DNA of 13,052 bases from Balneolaceae bacterium (lineage in GTDB: Bacteria > Bacteroidota > Rhodothermia > Balneolales > Balneolaceae), in assembly GCA_007123785.1 (NCBI GenBank), contig SLGL01000267.1, forward strand, positions 1 to 13,052. The letters run 5' to 3'. Under the pieces are notes generated by a model that saw only the letters and a list, made by a program, of their open reading frames with translations, had not been told where the DNA came from and searched no databases. A program made the position numbers and the translations under genes. Positions within the stretch are counted from its first letter, which is position 1. Each line of letters opens with the position of its first letter. Below are positions 6,914 to 13,052 of this stretch, one piece after another.

Positions 6914-7789
6914 ATGAACACCTCAAACTCCCTGGGTAACGCAACCTTTGAGAATTACGTCGGAATTGGCGACGGATTATCAGAGATGTCATTTCAGATG
7001 GTAGCGCATGTATTGACAGTAGGGTATGCTGTTATGTTCGCTGCCCTACTCTACTTTATACTAACGATTAAAACCGTTCAACCTAAATACAGGACTACGG
7101 CCATCCTGTCTGTAGTGGTAATGGTATCAGCAGGCTTGCTACTTTTTATTCAGGCGCAAAACTGGGTTAATGCCTTCACATTTGATGTTGAGCAAGGACG
7201 CTATTTCCTGGCAGACGGATCAGCTCTGTTTAATAACGGTTACCGTTACCTGAACTGGCTCATTGATGTGCCTATGCTGCTTTTCCAGATTCTATTTGTT
7301 GTAACACTGACAAAAAGTAGTTTTTCAAAAGTCAGGAATCGTTTCTGGTTTTCCGGGTCAATGATGATTATTACCGGTTATATTGGCCAATACTTTGAAG
7401 TAACCAGCTTTGCGCTGTTTGCTTTCTGGGGAACTGTTTCCACGGTTTTCTTCATTGATATTCTCATTACAATGAGAAAAGTAATCAAGGAAGGGTCCGA
7501 AGGTGTTCCTGCCGACGCAAAGCGTTACTTGGGGTATATCTGGACAATATTTCTCTTTTCCTGGATGCTTTATCCGGGCGCATACCTGATGCCATATCTT
7601 ATCCCGATCGGATTAGAACCATCATTAACCGGGTTGGCTTCAGAAGCAGCTGTTGTTGGGCGTCAGCTTACATACACAATTGCTGATGTGACTTCAAAAG
7701 TGGTTTACGGTGTACTGTTAACTGTTGTAGCTCAAATCATGAGTAATGCAGATGGCTACGACTACAATAAGCACGGTGAGAAGAATTAA
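6914..7789 (+). CDS. NDQ-type light-driven sodium-pumping rhodopsin
   Basis: A 291-residue, seven-helix retinal protein in the KR2 sodium-pump clade; the sequence tracks KR2 closely. The helix-C motif RYLNWLIDVPMLLFQ gives Arg111, Asn114, Asp118 and Gln125, the NDQ triad of Na+ pumps (KR2 N112, D116, Q123). The retinal lysine is Lys262 in IADVTSK, with counter-ion Asp258. The exit-side residues Glu13, Glu162 and Arg250 match KR2 E11, E160 and R243; His32 matches H30. Differences from KR2 as I remember it: Ala63 for N61 and Thr270 for G263 (cytoplasmic ion entry), and Ala104 for D102 (surface Na+ site and protomer contact). Illumination should extrude Na+ (or H+ when Na+ is absent). Retinal is supplied by the convergent crtY-blh genes. 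The ATG at 6914 gives an N-terminus (NATFENYVG) colinear with KR2. Confidence 0.95.
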   Translation: MNTSNSLGNATFENYVGIGDGLSEMSFQMVAHVLTVGYAVMFAALLYFILTIKTVQPKYRTTAILSVVVMVSAGLLLFIQAQNWVNAFTFDVEQGRYFLADGSALFNNGYRYLNWLIDVPMLLFQILFVVTLTKSSFSKVRNRFWFSGSMMIITGYIGQYFEVTSFALFAFWGTVSTVFFIDILITMRKVIKEGSEGVPADAKRYLGYIWTIFLFSWMLYPGAYLMPYLIPIGLEPSLTGLASEAAVVGRQLTYTIADVTSKVVYGVLLTVVAQIMSNADGYDYNKHGEKN

Positions 7790-7796
7790 TGATTAA

Positions 7797-7856
7797 TACT
7801 CCACGCTATGGAGTACAAAAAAACTCTGGTGTAAAAGTTATATCAGGGTTTTTTTT
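7797..7856. terminator. Bidirectional intrinsic terminator between convergent units
   Basis: Directly after the rhodopsin stop is a TACTCC/GGAGTA stem (7797-7802, 7810-7815; 7-base loop). Then comes ACTCTG (7823-7828) pairing with CAGGGT (7844-7849, one G-U), preceded by seven A and followed by eight T (7849-7856). Read on either strand, a stem is followed by a T-run, so it can stop both the rhodopsin transcript and the crtY-blh transcript. Confidence 0.75.
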
Positions 7857-7879
7857 ATGTCTGTATACTTTAACCTGAC

Positions 7880-8164
7880 TTACGAGAATTTGTTTGTGTT
7901 ATCCAGGTTTTTTATACCCGTTGTGTCGGATTCTATTTCAAAATAGATCCTGTTTTTAACAGCATCAGCAATAAAGCATATTCCCGCATTCAGCGCAGCC
8001 AACCCAAAAAGGCCTGTCCAGAACCATAAAGCCATGTGGCCAAGAAACCAACCTTCCGGGCCGCTGCCCTTGATTAAGGTGGCCTCTGCAATAAAATTTA
8101 TACCGAGCCCAACCAGAAAAACTCCAATTAATGCGTGCTTTTTCCATTTCTTTTCGAAATCCAT
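7880..8164 (-). CDS. Small two-helix membrane protein downstream of blh
   Basis: A 94-residue protein of unknown function. Residues 1-10 are basic (MDFEKKWKKH). Hydrophobic helices lie at about 11-30 (ALIGVFLVGLGINFIAEATL) and 41-67 (LGHMALWFWTGLFGLAALNA onward). A polar tail of about 25 residues follows, rich in Glu, Asp and Asn. The loop KGSGPEGW separates the helices. It begins 44 bp after blh on the same strand and ends before the shared terminator, so it is probably the third gene of the crtY-blh transcript. That position suggests a role linked to retinal, carotenoid or rhodopsin, but no family is recognised and the link is inference only. A second open frame overlapping it (7965-8147) is a shadow. 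Confidence 0.75.
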   Translation of the reverse strand: MDFEKKWKKHALIGVFLVGLGINFIAEATLIKGSGPEGWFLGHMALWFWTGLFGLAALNAGICFIADAVKNRIYFEIESDTTGIKNLDNTNKFS

Positions 8165-8208
8165 ATCGATTTGTGTTTTTGTTATAAATAAAAATTACCG
8201 CCTATAAC

Positions 8209-9135
8209 TCAGCGTTTTTTAAACATTCTGTCTACTACGATCATGTGGGGAAGTGTCAACACACTTATAAGGATGAACAAGAGTGAGACCATTTCATCTC
8301 CAAATTCATGTGCCTGATGGATCAAAAACAAAATTACTAATCCTAAGAGAGAGATAAGGGTAAATGGCAACGCGAGCACATAAAACCGGCCAATAGTTAT
8401 CACTTCTCCTTTTGCTTTAAAAAAACCGATCATTTCCATTACATGCCCGGCTGAGTGCCAGAGTGCAAAATAAACGGCAAAGCTCACCAACGGGCCTGCA
8501 AATAAAAGTAACGAGATTAACAGAAGACTTTCTGCTAAAAAAAGGGTCTTTCCTGTTTTGACTTTAGCCTGAGACACTGCCCATCCTGCTGATACTGTAT
8601 ACAGCAAAATGATAGCTGGATATACAAACTCAGCATAATCATTCAACATGGCAAACCATTCGGGCTGCCTTCGGATTGCTGCCTCAATGACAGATAAACT
8701 GATTTCCGGATGTGCAAATATAATCAAGCCGATAATCATTATACCTCTACACCATGCAAAAAATAAAGTGGCAGCTGAACCCGGTTTCAACAGTGAAATC
8801 ATATCAGCCTGGCCAAAATGATAGATGGAAATAATCAGAAAAAAGATCATTCCAAACAGTGGGTAAAAAAGCCATAGAAGCCCCACGAGAAGCATCACAA
8901 AAAGGTAAGAGCTATAAAAAAGAAGATGGCCTGTAACTGATTCCTGCAATCCATAAATGCGAGCTGCAATAATATGGTCGATGGCCCCGTGTGGTATACC
9001 CAAAACCACAACAGACAGAAACAGCAGCAAGGGTGCCAGAATATCGAGTGCTTCGGGACTGATGAGGTTAATGCCAATAACCAAAATGGTGGCAACCAGA
9101 GCCACTATATTGAGCGATCGAAGATGATGTTTCAC
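8209..9135 (-). CDS. blh: Brp/Blh-family beta-carotene 15,15'-dioxygenase
   Basis: An integral membrane enzyme that cleaves beta-carotene at the central double bond to give two retinals. About eight to nine hydrophobic helices are visible. Conserved iron-binding-type histidines occur in family positions: IPHGAIDH (His49 and His54 from the GTG), IYHFGQAD (His106), WHSAGHVMEM (His227, His231) and LPHMIVVDR (His297). I chose GTG at 9135: it overlaps the crtY stop as GTGA and has GGAGG (9141-9145) five bases upstream. An ATG four codons earlier (9147) is possible but has no ribosome-binding site of its own. With 308 residues it is of normal length. Overlap with crtY implies translational coupling, so beta-carotene synthesis and cleavage are made together to feed the rhodopsin. 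Confidence 0.92.
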   Translation of the reverse strand: MKHHLRSLNIVALVATILVIGINLISPEALDILAPLLLFLSVVVLGIPHGAIDHIIAARIYGLQESVTGHLLFYSSYLFVMLLVGLLWLFYPLFGMIFFLIISIYHFGQADMISLLKPGSAATLFFAWCRGIMIIGLIIFAHPEISLSVIEAAIRRQPEWFAMLNDYAEFVYPAIILLYTVSAGWAVSQAKVKTGKTLFLAESLLLISLLLFAGPLVSFAVYFALWHSAGHVMEMIGFFKAKGEVITIGRFYVLALPFTLISLLGLVILFLIHQAHEFGDEMVSLLFILISVLTLPHMIVVDRMFKKR

Positions 9136-10304
9136 GGTACCCTCCATCCAAAGCCGGATTTACCAAGTGCCTTCAAGAAGGGTGACCATGGTAGAGAAGC
9201 AAAAATTTTAGCCTCATCTGCCATAGAAGATTCTTCATCAAGAAACAGCAGTACGTCTTTAATTTTATTTTTCTTGAAAAGCTGTTTAAAGATTCCCGGC
9301 CCGGCCAAAGGATCATTTTTTAATATTTGTATAAGTAAATGATCATATAACCGAAAACGGTATTTGCTTCGGGGAAAAGGTTCAGGCAGCCGGTTTTCTG
9401 CCATTGCCTGCACAATATGCCTGGAATGCTGCTGTATGCGTGTAAAAGTGTAGCCTGTGGTTGGTTTTGTTGCACCGCCAACAGCTCCTATGTTTAGCGT
9501 GCGATTATTCAGCTTTCCGACAAGCGGTGTATCATCCATTGGGATCACCCCTTGTTCGATTTCGTCCACTTTGTAATCTTTTTCAGAAAGCCCGTAACGT
9601 GAATTCAAGTAACGATGTAGTGCACCGTCATAAGTTTCTGCCAGTAATAATTCATCTGAAAAAAGTGTGTACTCGCAAAGTGCCCGGTTTTTCGAGTATG
9701 GGAGTACATAAAAGAAAGCCGTACATAGACCGGTGCCTGAATCGGCATCAAAATCCATAAGTGTAATCATTTCGGGGTTAAATACTGTTTTTCGGCTTTC
9801 AATAAAAAATCCCCTGAAGTGCTGCAGAACCTGAGAGTCATTATGTGAACTAACTGGTTTTACATGAATGCTCTGGAAAATATGTGAAGCGGTATAATCA
9901 CCTTTATCAGTTAGGATCTTTGCTTTATTCCCAAGGTCTTCGAACCCCTCAATATCGGTTTTAAGAATAGTTACAGTTTCAGCTTTGTGTGCCCGTTCAA
10001 GAATATTCTTCCGGAAGCTCCGGCTCGATATGCAGTGATAATGATGGTCCTCATTGTTAACGAATGCCTGTGTTCCGTCTCTCACTTCAATGCTTTGCCA
10101 GGATTTCTGAATCCACTTTTTTTCCGGAATTAACGTTTTATTCCAGAAGCACCAAGTTTTCTCTCTTTCCCACTGAAAGGAACGGTCTGTCAGCAAGATA
10201 TTTTTTTCCTTCAGCTCCTCATGTTCAAGGATATGCCAAAGAAGACTGAGACCCGCAGCGCCAGCCCCCGCAATAATATAATCGTAACTATTTGCAGGCC
10301 TCAA
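9132..10304 (-). CDS. crtY: Lycopene beta-cyclase
   Basis: A 390-residue FAD/NAD(P)-binding flavoprotein that closes both ends of lycopene to form beta-carotene. Residues 7-20 carry the dinucleotide-binding motif DYIIAGAGAAGLSL. Further family marks are WEREKTWCFWNK (45-56), FFYVLPYSKNRALCEYT, GVIPMDDTPL and NIGAVGGATKPTTGYTFTRI near 272-291. It is likely membrane-associated. The frame starts at TTG (10304), seven codons before the conserved DYIIAGAGAAG, so little sequence can be missing. No ATG lies in frame upstream before a TGA. An out-of-frame ATG frame of 11 codons (MKKPFLFEACK) sits across the start and could be a leader peptide or chance. First gene of the crtY-blh-94 aa unit. Confidence 0.92.
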   Translation of the reverse strand: MRPANSYDYIIAGAGAAGLSLLWHILEHEELKEKNILLTDRSFQWEREKTWCFWNKTLIPEKKWIQKSWQSIEVRDGTQAFVNNEDHHYHCISSRSFRKNILERAHKAETVTILKTDIEGFEDLGNKAKILTDKGDYTASHIFQSIHVKPVSSHNDSQVLQHFRGFFIESRKTVFNPEMITLMDFDADSGTGLCTAFFYVLPYSKNRALCEYTLFSDELLLAETYDGALHRYLNSRYGLSEKDYKVDEIEQGVIPMDDTPLVGKLNNRTLNIGAVGGATKPTTGYTFTRIQQHSRHIVQAMAENRLPEPFPRSKYRFRLYDHLLIQILKNDPLAGPGIFKQLFKKNKIKDVLLFLDEESSMADEAKIFASLPWSPFLKALGKSGFGWRVP

Positions 10305-10408
10305 ATAAGAAGGGTTTTTTCATTTAAAAAATGATGAGATAAGAAAGCGTTACTGCAAACTTTTCAGCTTGAAAAGCATATTATTGAAAAAAACGTTCTC
10401 TTATATTG

Positions 10409-10436
10409 ATTTTATCACTCTATCTATGCGGCTCAA
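10409..10436 (-). promoter_or_regulatory. Candidate crtY promoter
   Basis: On the minus strand TTGAGC (10436-10431) and TAAAAT (10414-10409) are separated by 16 bp, a sigma-70-like arrangement about 105 bp before the crtY start. It lies just downstream of the hairpin that probably ends the preceding small-gene transcript. Balneolota promoter consensus is poorly known to me, so this is tentative. Confidence 0.3.
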
Positions 10437-10457
10437 AAGGACGAACTTGCAGTTCGT
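10436..10457 (-). terminator. Hairpin after the small membrane-protein pair
   Basis: ACGAACT (10441-10447) and AGTTCGT (10451-10457) form a perfect 7-bp stem with a 3-base loop. Read on the minus strand it is followed by CCTTTTG, a short T-run. It lies 43 bp past the stop of the 47-residue protein, so it probably terminates that transcript before the candidate crtY promoter. The T-run is weak. Confidence 0.4.
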
Positions 10458-10499
10458 GGCTTTGTAACATTTGTCGAACCTCCACAAAAAAGGTGGCCG

Positions 10500-10643
10500 T
10501 TATTTCTTGTTATTAATGGTATCTGAATCTCTGTATTTTTCAGGATTATCACTCATTTTCCTGAATTCAATCATCGTATATAGAAACCCGCAGATCAGCA
10601 ATATTGTGACAAAAACCCCAAATGAAAAAATCCCGGTTTCCAT
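10500..10643 (-). CDS. 47-residue single-span membrane protein
   Basis: Starts METGIFSFGVFVTILLICGF: a hydrophobic helix at about residues 5-24, then a charged cytoplasmic-looking tail with EFRKMSDNPEKYRDSD. The frame is open further upstream (to 10712), but ATG at 10643 is strongly preferred: AAGGAG lies 8 bases upstream and the start overlaps the stop of the preceding gene as TAATG. No known family can be named. The tight coupling with the 62-residue membrane protein suggests the two form a small complex or act as accessory subunits of a larger membrane protein encoded elsewhere. Real coding is likely because of the strong ribosome-binding site and overlap. Confidence 0.65.
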   Translation of the reverse strand: METGIFSFGVFVTILLICGFLYTMIEFRKMSDNPEKYRDSDTINNKK

Positions 10644-10831
10644 TATGATCTCCTTGCGTAAACGAAGCTGATTTTGAAATAGACTCCAAAGGCTAATATG
10701 GAAGGAACCCAAATTCCGATAAAGAGCCCTTCTTCACGGAATCCCGAAAACCACATCACGATAGATACAAGCATGGAGATGATTGCAGCGGACAAGATGA
10801 AGTAGTCGGACTTACTAAAAAATTTTTTCAT
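10643..10831 (-). CDS. 62-residue two-span membrane protein
   Basis: Starts MKKFFSKSDYF and has two hydrophobic helices at about 9-29 and 36-56, joined by a short SGFREEGLF loop, with a basic end (YARRS). It matches no family I can name with confidence. Its TAA overlaps the ATG of the next gene by one base, so the two proteins are translationally coupled. A candidate promoter lies just upstream. The gap of about 196 bp to crtY, with an intervening hairpin, argues that the pair is not part of the carotenoid unit. Confidence 0.65.
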   Translation of the reverse strand: MKKFFSKSDYFILSAAIISMLVSIVMWFSGFREEGLFIGIWVPSILAFGVYFKISFVYARRS

Positions 10832-10854
10832 CTATTTTGAATTAGTTAGTGTAA

Positions 10855-10884
10855 ATTATCACGTAAATTTTTGTAAATGTCCAA
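10855..10884 (-). promoter_or_regulatory. Candidate promoter for the small membrane-protein pair
   Basis: On the minus strand TTGGAC (10884-10879) and GATAAT (10860-10855) are 18 bp apart, with the -10 element 23 bp before the ATG at 10831. The layout is sigma-70-like and would give a short leader. Not otherwise supported. Confidence 0.35.
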
Positions 10885-10898
10885 ATAAGAACTCGATT

Positions 10899-11060
10899 TC
10901 AAAATGGATCGTTCATCCTATAGTATATTGGATGCTCGGCCATTGGCTTTGACGTACAGTTCTTAAAGCCCGGCAGGTGTGCCAGTTCATAGGCCGGCAT
11001 GGACTTTTTGAGGATTTTTTGGTAGAAGAATTGATTGACGATTTTCGTATCCGGTTTGTA
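10899..11060 (-). pseudogene. C-terminal remnant of an unidentified gene
   Basis: A 53-codon minus frame, closed by a TGA at 11061-11063 and ending in TGA at 10899-10901, reads with strong protein character: VNQFFYQKILKKSMPAYELA, then HLPGFKNCTSKPMAEHPIYY and RMNDPF. It lacks a good start (an internal ATG falls at Met21, near 11000). I do not recognise the family. Composition and the position just past a rearranged-looking stretch suggest the tail of a lost gene; an intact micro-gene from the internal ATG is less likely. Confidence 0.35.
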
Positions 11061-11277
11061 TCAAAATCAATTTCAGAATGGGTTCATGATCTATTGAAGA
11101 AATTCAGATCTAGTATCTTAATCTAAAATATTGGAGTAACTTTTCATATTATTTTTGTAGCCACTACATTGCCATTTTACGGTAGTTGAGATAGTGGGTA
11201 GCGTAGCAGGGTCTTGCCCATAAAAAATATTCGTTTCGCGGTATAAAAGAGGGGCCTGGCGAATCATTCAGGTTTAT

Positions 11278-12456
11278 TCAATTTTCTTCCATTGTTCCGA
11301 TATATTCGGTAGCCATGATTACATGATCAAACCAAACTATGGCTTTTTCTGTATTCACCGGATAATCAGGGTTGTTTTTTGCAAACTCCTCTGTGTTGTT
11401 GAATGACCCGTCTGAAACAAAGTGGAGCAGCCAGAGTACGTTGATTTTGACATCCATATCATTTCGCCATCGAAAACCTTCAAAAGGCTTGGCTTTGGGA
11501 TGACCGGGATCGTTTCGGAAATGTTCTTGTAACCAGTAACCGCCAGGTGTTCCGGGTGCGAAATAAGCTGCCGGATAACCATCAATCCATAAAGCCAGTT
11601 CTCCGTCACACATTTCAGGGGAACTGTTCAGTTTCACCATAATCTCTACTGAAGTCCATTCTCCTCTTGAAAGTACAGCTGCCTCTTCGGGCTGAAAGGA
11701 ATTGCCGTAATAGGGATTGGGCCTGCCATCTGGCACTCCCTCCGGTGATTGCCAGGAACGCATTTCGGGCCAGTAGTTATAAAATTGCCATACTCCCGGA
11801 GGCGGATGATGGATTGCAGGAGTGGTGTTAATCTCACTGCCGGTGGGTTCGATGAATACGCTGAAGTAATCCCCGGCAAGTTGTCCGGCTCCGCCAATGG
11901 GATAGGGTAAGGGAGTGTTAAATCCGCGAAGAGCTACAAAATGGTGGTGGCCTCCATGATCTTCGGCAAATTTTGTATAAAAACGAAGATGTATTTTATC
12001 CCATCCGTCTTCGAATGCCTTGTAAAGATGTCCGCCTTCATTTTCACTGCGTGTTGCAGTCATAACGAGGGAACGGCGGCCTGCAGATCCGGGAGGTACG
12101 TCGTCACTGAATGATATAACTTTCCCCTCAGGGTTCCTGGCCTCACTCCACCGGGCGGCAATATCGTCGATTGATCCAGACTCAAAGTTTTCGAAAAAGA
12201 CAACATCCGGATGGTTTTCAATTCCATAATCTCCCGGGAACTGAGCGGAAAGCCCGGGCCCGGATGGCAGATCTTTATGTGTGCGATTATCAGAATCAAC
12301 AGGGACATCAGCACATCGGAGAATTTTAGATGGTGAATTTTCTTCATCTGTTCTGTCTGCCGTCTGCTTTGTATCCGTACAAGCTGCAATGAGAAGAGTT
12401 GCAGATAAAAGCATTATCCACACGAAAATTCTATGTTGCTTGTTTGAGTATTTCAT
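11278..12456 (-). CDS. Lipoprotein with lectin/polysaccharide-lyase-like domain
   Basis: A 392-residue exported lipoprotein. Residues 1-25 form a signal peptide with lipobox LIAAC, so Cys26 is the lipidated residue. A polar linker (27-80) leads to a beta-rich domain starting VVFFENFESGSIDDIAARW (85-103) and including HLRFYTKF (156-163), GGHHHFVALRG (168-178) and FSVFIEP (198-204). The pattern resembles concanavalin A-like jelly-roll domains of polysaccharide lyases or glucanases (such as PL14/PL20 types). The His168-172 cluster and the aromatic residues (WQFYNYW, 223-229) are suited to sugar binding. Enzyme class is not certain. It lies 58 bp downstream of the heparinase-like gene on the same strand, so both are likely part of a polysaccharide-breakdown unit. 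Confidence 0.75.
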   Translation of the reverse strand: MKYSNKQHRIFVWIMLLSATLLIAACTDTKQTADRTDEENSPSKILRCADVPVDSDNRTHKDLPSGPGLSAQFPGDYGIENHPDVVFFENFESGSIDDIAARWSEARNPEGKVISFSDDVPPGSAGRRSLVMTATRSENEGGHLYKAFEDGWDKIHLRFYTKFAEDHGGHHHFVALRGFNTPLPYPIGGAGQLAGDYFSVFIEPTGSEINTTPAIHHPPPGVWQFYNYWPEMRSWQSPEGVPDGRPNPYYGNSFQPEEAAVLSRGEWTSVEIMVKLNSSPEMCDGELALWIDGYPAAYFAPGTPGGYWLQEHFRNDPGHPKAKPFEGFRWRNDMDVKINVLWLLHFVSDGSFNNTEEFAKNNPDYPVNTEKAIVWFDHVIMATEYIGTMEEN

Positions 12457-12514
12457 TCATCTATCCACTAAGTCATCTACAGGTTATTTTTGGTGCAGGA
12501 ATTCCTGTGGAGAA

Positions 12515-13052
12515 TTATTCTCTTTGGACGTACCCGTTGGGAGCGTACTTTTCGATGACATCACCGTTCGAATTTAATTTAATAACAGCGATTTTATCGC
12601 TGGTGGTAAAACCACCACCAGCAACTTCCGAAGCTTCCTCATCCCGAACAAGAACAATGGCCGCCCCGTCAGGCAGGTCTGCTTTCAGGAGATATCCTCC
12701 TGAAACTTTCTCTGAGGTCACATCAGAAAGCCGGGCATCTGAGCTCTTTTGCGGCCTCAGGGAGGTTATGAAAAGCATCTCCTCTGCCGGCTGAGGTGTT
12801 GCGGCCGTCAGATGATATTGTATCAGGTCCACGCCCTCTTCAACAGGGGTGTCAAATTCATCGGTTTGACTGATATTTAAACCTTCCGGAGTGTGAAATG
12901 AGACGCTGCTTGCCGCCGCTCCCTTTTCCATAAAAATATCGGTTTGATTTTGAATCGAAAATGGTGCCATTGAATGCAATCTGAATTCGAAGGTTTCAGC
13001 TTCGGGAGCGGAAAGACGATCAACCAAAATCACCAGGCTGGGCCTGAGGAAA
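12515..13052 (-). CDS. Heparinase II/III-like protein, C-terminal part
   Basis: The frame is open to the right edge, so the N-terminal portion is outside the window; 178 codons are visible. The segment LRPSLVILVDRLSAPEAETF followed by EFRLHSMAPF matches the start of the C-terminal beta-sandwich of heparinase II/III and related alginate lyases, where a VVVDxLxAxxPxxFxWxLH pattern is usual. Later it has GYLLKADLPDGAAIVLVRDE. The catalytic alpha-helical domain would be upstream, so activity cannot be judged. These enzymes cleave uronic-acid polysaccharides in the periplasm. The GTG at 13033 is not the true start, because the frame continues beyond it. Followed by the lipoprotein gene after 58 bp. 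Confidence 0.7.
   Translation of the reverse strand, partial: FLRPSLVILVDRLSAPEAETFEFRLHSMAPFSIQNQTDIFMEKGAAASSVSFHTPEGLNISQTDEFDTPVEEGVDLIQYHLTAATPQPAEEMLFITSLRPQKSSDARLSDVTSEKVSGGYLLKADLPDGAAIVLVRDEEASEVAGGGFTTSDKIAVIKLNSNGDVIEKYAPNGYVQRE

Larger units (their letters stand above)
10832..11277. other. Gap with a promoter candidate and a gene remnant
   Basis: This 446-bp stretch holds the candidate promoter above and a minus-strand coding remnant at 10899-11060. From 11061 to 11277 it is AT-rich with no open frame, RNA gene or clear terminator for the lipoprotein gene. GGG-TCTTG-CCC at 11210-11220 is a minor hairpin only. Confidence 0.4.

Noticed and set aside
6914..7789. Proteorhodopsin or xanthorhodopsin type proton pump
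   Set aside because: The proton pump would need Asp at the first motif position and Thr at the second. The sequence shows Asn114, Asp118 and Gln125, the sodium-pump triad.
8974..9342. 122-codon plus-strand frame over blh and crtY
   Set aside because: Shadow of two well-identified minus-strand genes, with no motif of its own.
12399..12794. 131-codon plus-strand frame
   Set aside because: Lies opposite the heparinase-like domain and the lipoprotein start, both with clear features; Ser/Pro-rich shadow.
1..13052. tRNA, rRNA, CRISPR array or complete insertion sequence
   Set aside because: No cloverleaf-like segment, no regularly spaced direct repeats and no transposase motif found by eye on either strand.

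Overview
The window looks like chromosomal DNA from a marine or halophilic member of the Balneolota/Bacteroidota group (a Balneola/Gracilimonas-like bacterium). The base composition is moderately AT-rich. Most genes lack a clear Shine-Dalgarno site. The protein families are typical of that group: an AraC regulator with a Cro/CI-like N-terminus, a short-tailed Crp/Fnr regulator, MmcQ/YjbR, a KR2-type rhodopsin and a secreted polysaccharide-degrading pair. The taxonomic call is inference from protein flavour, not from a marker gene.

The centrepiece is a light-driven sodium pump cassette at about 6.9-10.3 kb. On the plus strand is a microbial rhodopsin with the Asn-Asp-Gln (NDQ) signature of KR2-type Na+ pumps. 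Converging on it from the minus strand are crtY (lycopene beta-cyclase), blh (beta-carotene 15,15'-dioxygenase, overlapping crtY by 4 bp as GTGA) and a 94-residue two-helix membrane protein of unknown function. A bidirectional intrinsic terminator separates the two transcription units. CrtY makes beta-carotene, Blh splits it into retinal, and retinal binds the rhodopsin lysine; the small membrane protein has no known role. Upstream of crtY lie two tiny membrane proteins (62 and 47 aa) that overlap as TAATG, probably a separate unit.

Left part: a partial membrane protein (1-281), an alpha/beta hydrolase resembling haloalkane dehalogenases but lacking their halide-binding residues, an exported LolA-like protein with a Glu-rich helical tail, and the XRE-AraC fusion regulator. 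From about 3.7 to 6.7 kb there is a patchy zone: a Crp/Fnr regulator, an ICMT-like membrane methyltransferase and an MmcQ/YjbR protein are mixed with broken genes (a DUF4258-like fragment, the first 45 residues of an AraC protein, the second half of a VOC/glyoxalase protein) and palindromic, REP-like intergenic repeats. It reads as a decay or rearrangement hotspot.

Right part: a 446-bp gap holding the C-terminal remnant of an unknown gene, then a minus-strand pair made of a heparinase II/III-like C-terminal domain (cut by the window edge) and a lipoprotein with a lectin/lyase-like beta-sandwich. Together they suggest a polysaccharide-utilisation region. No rRNA, tRNA, CRISPR array or complete insertion sequence was seen.
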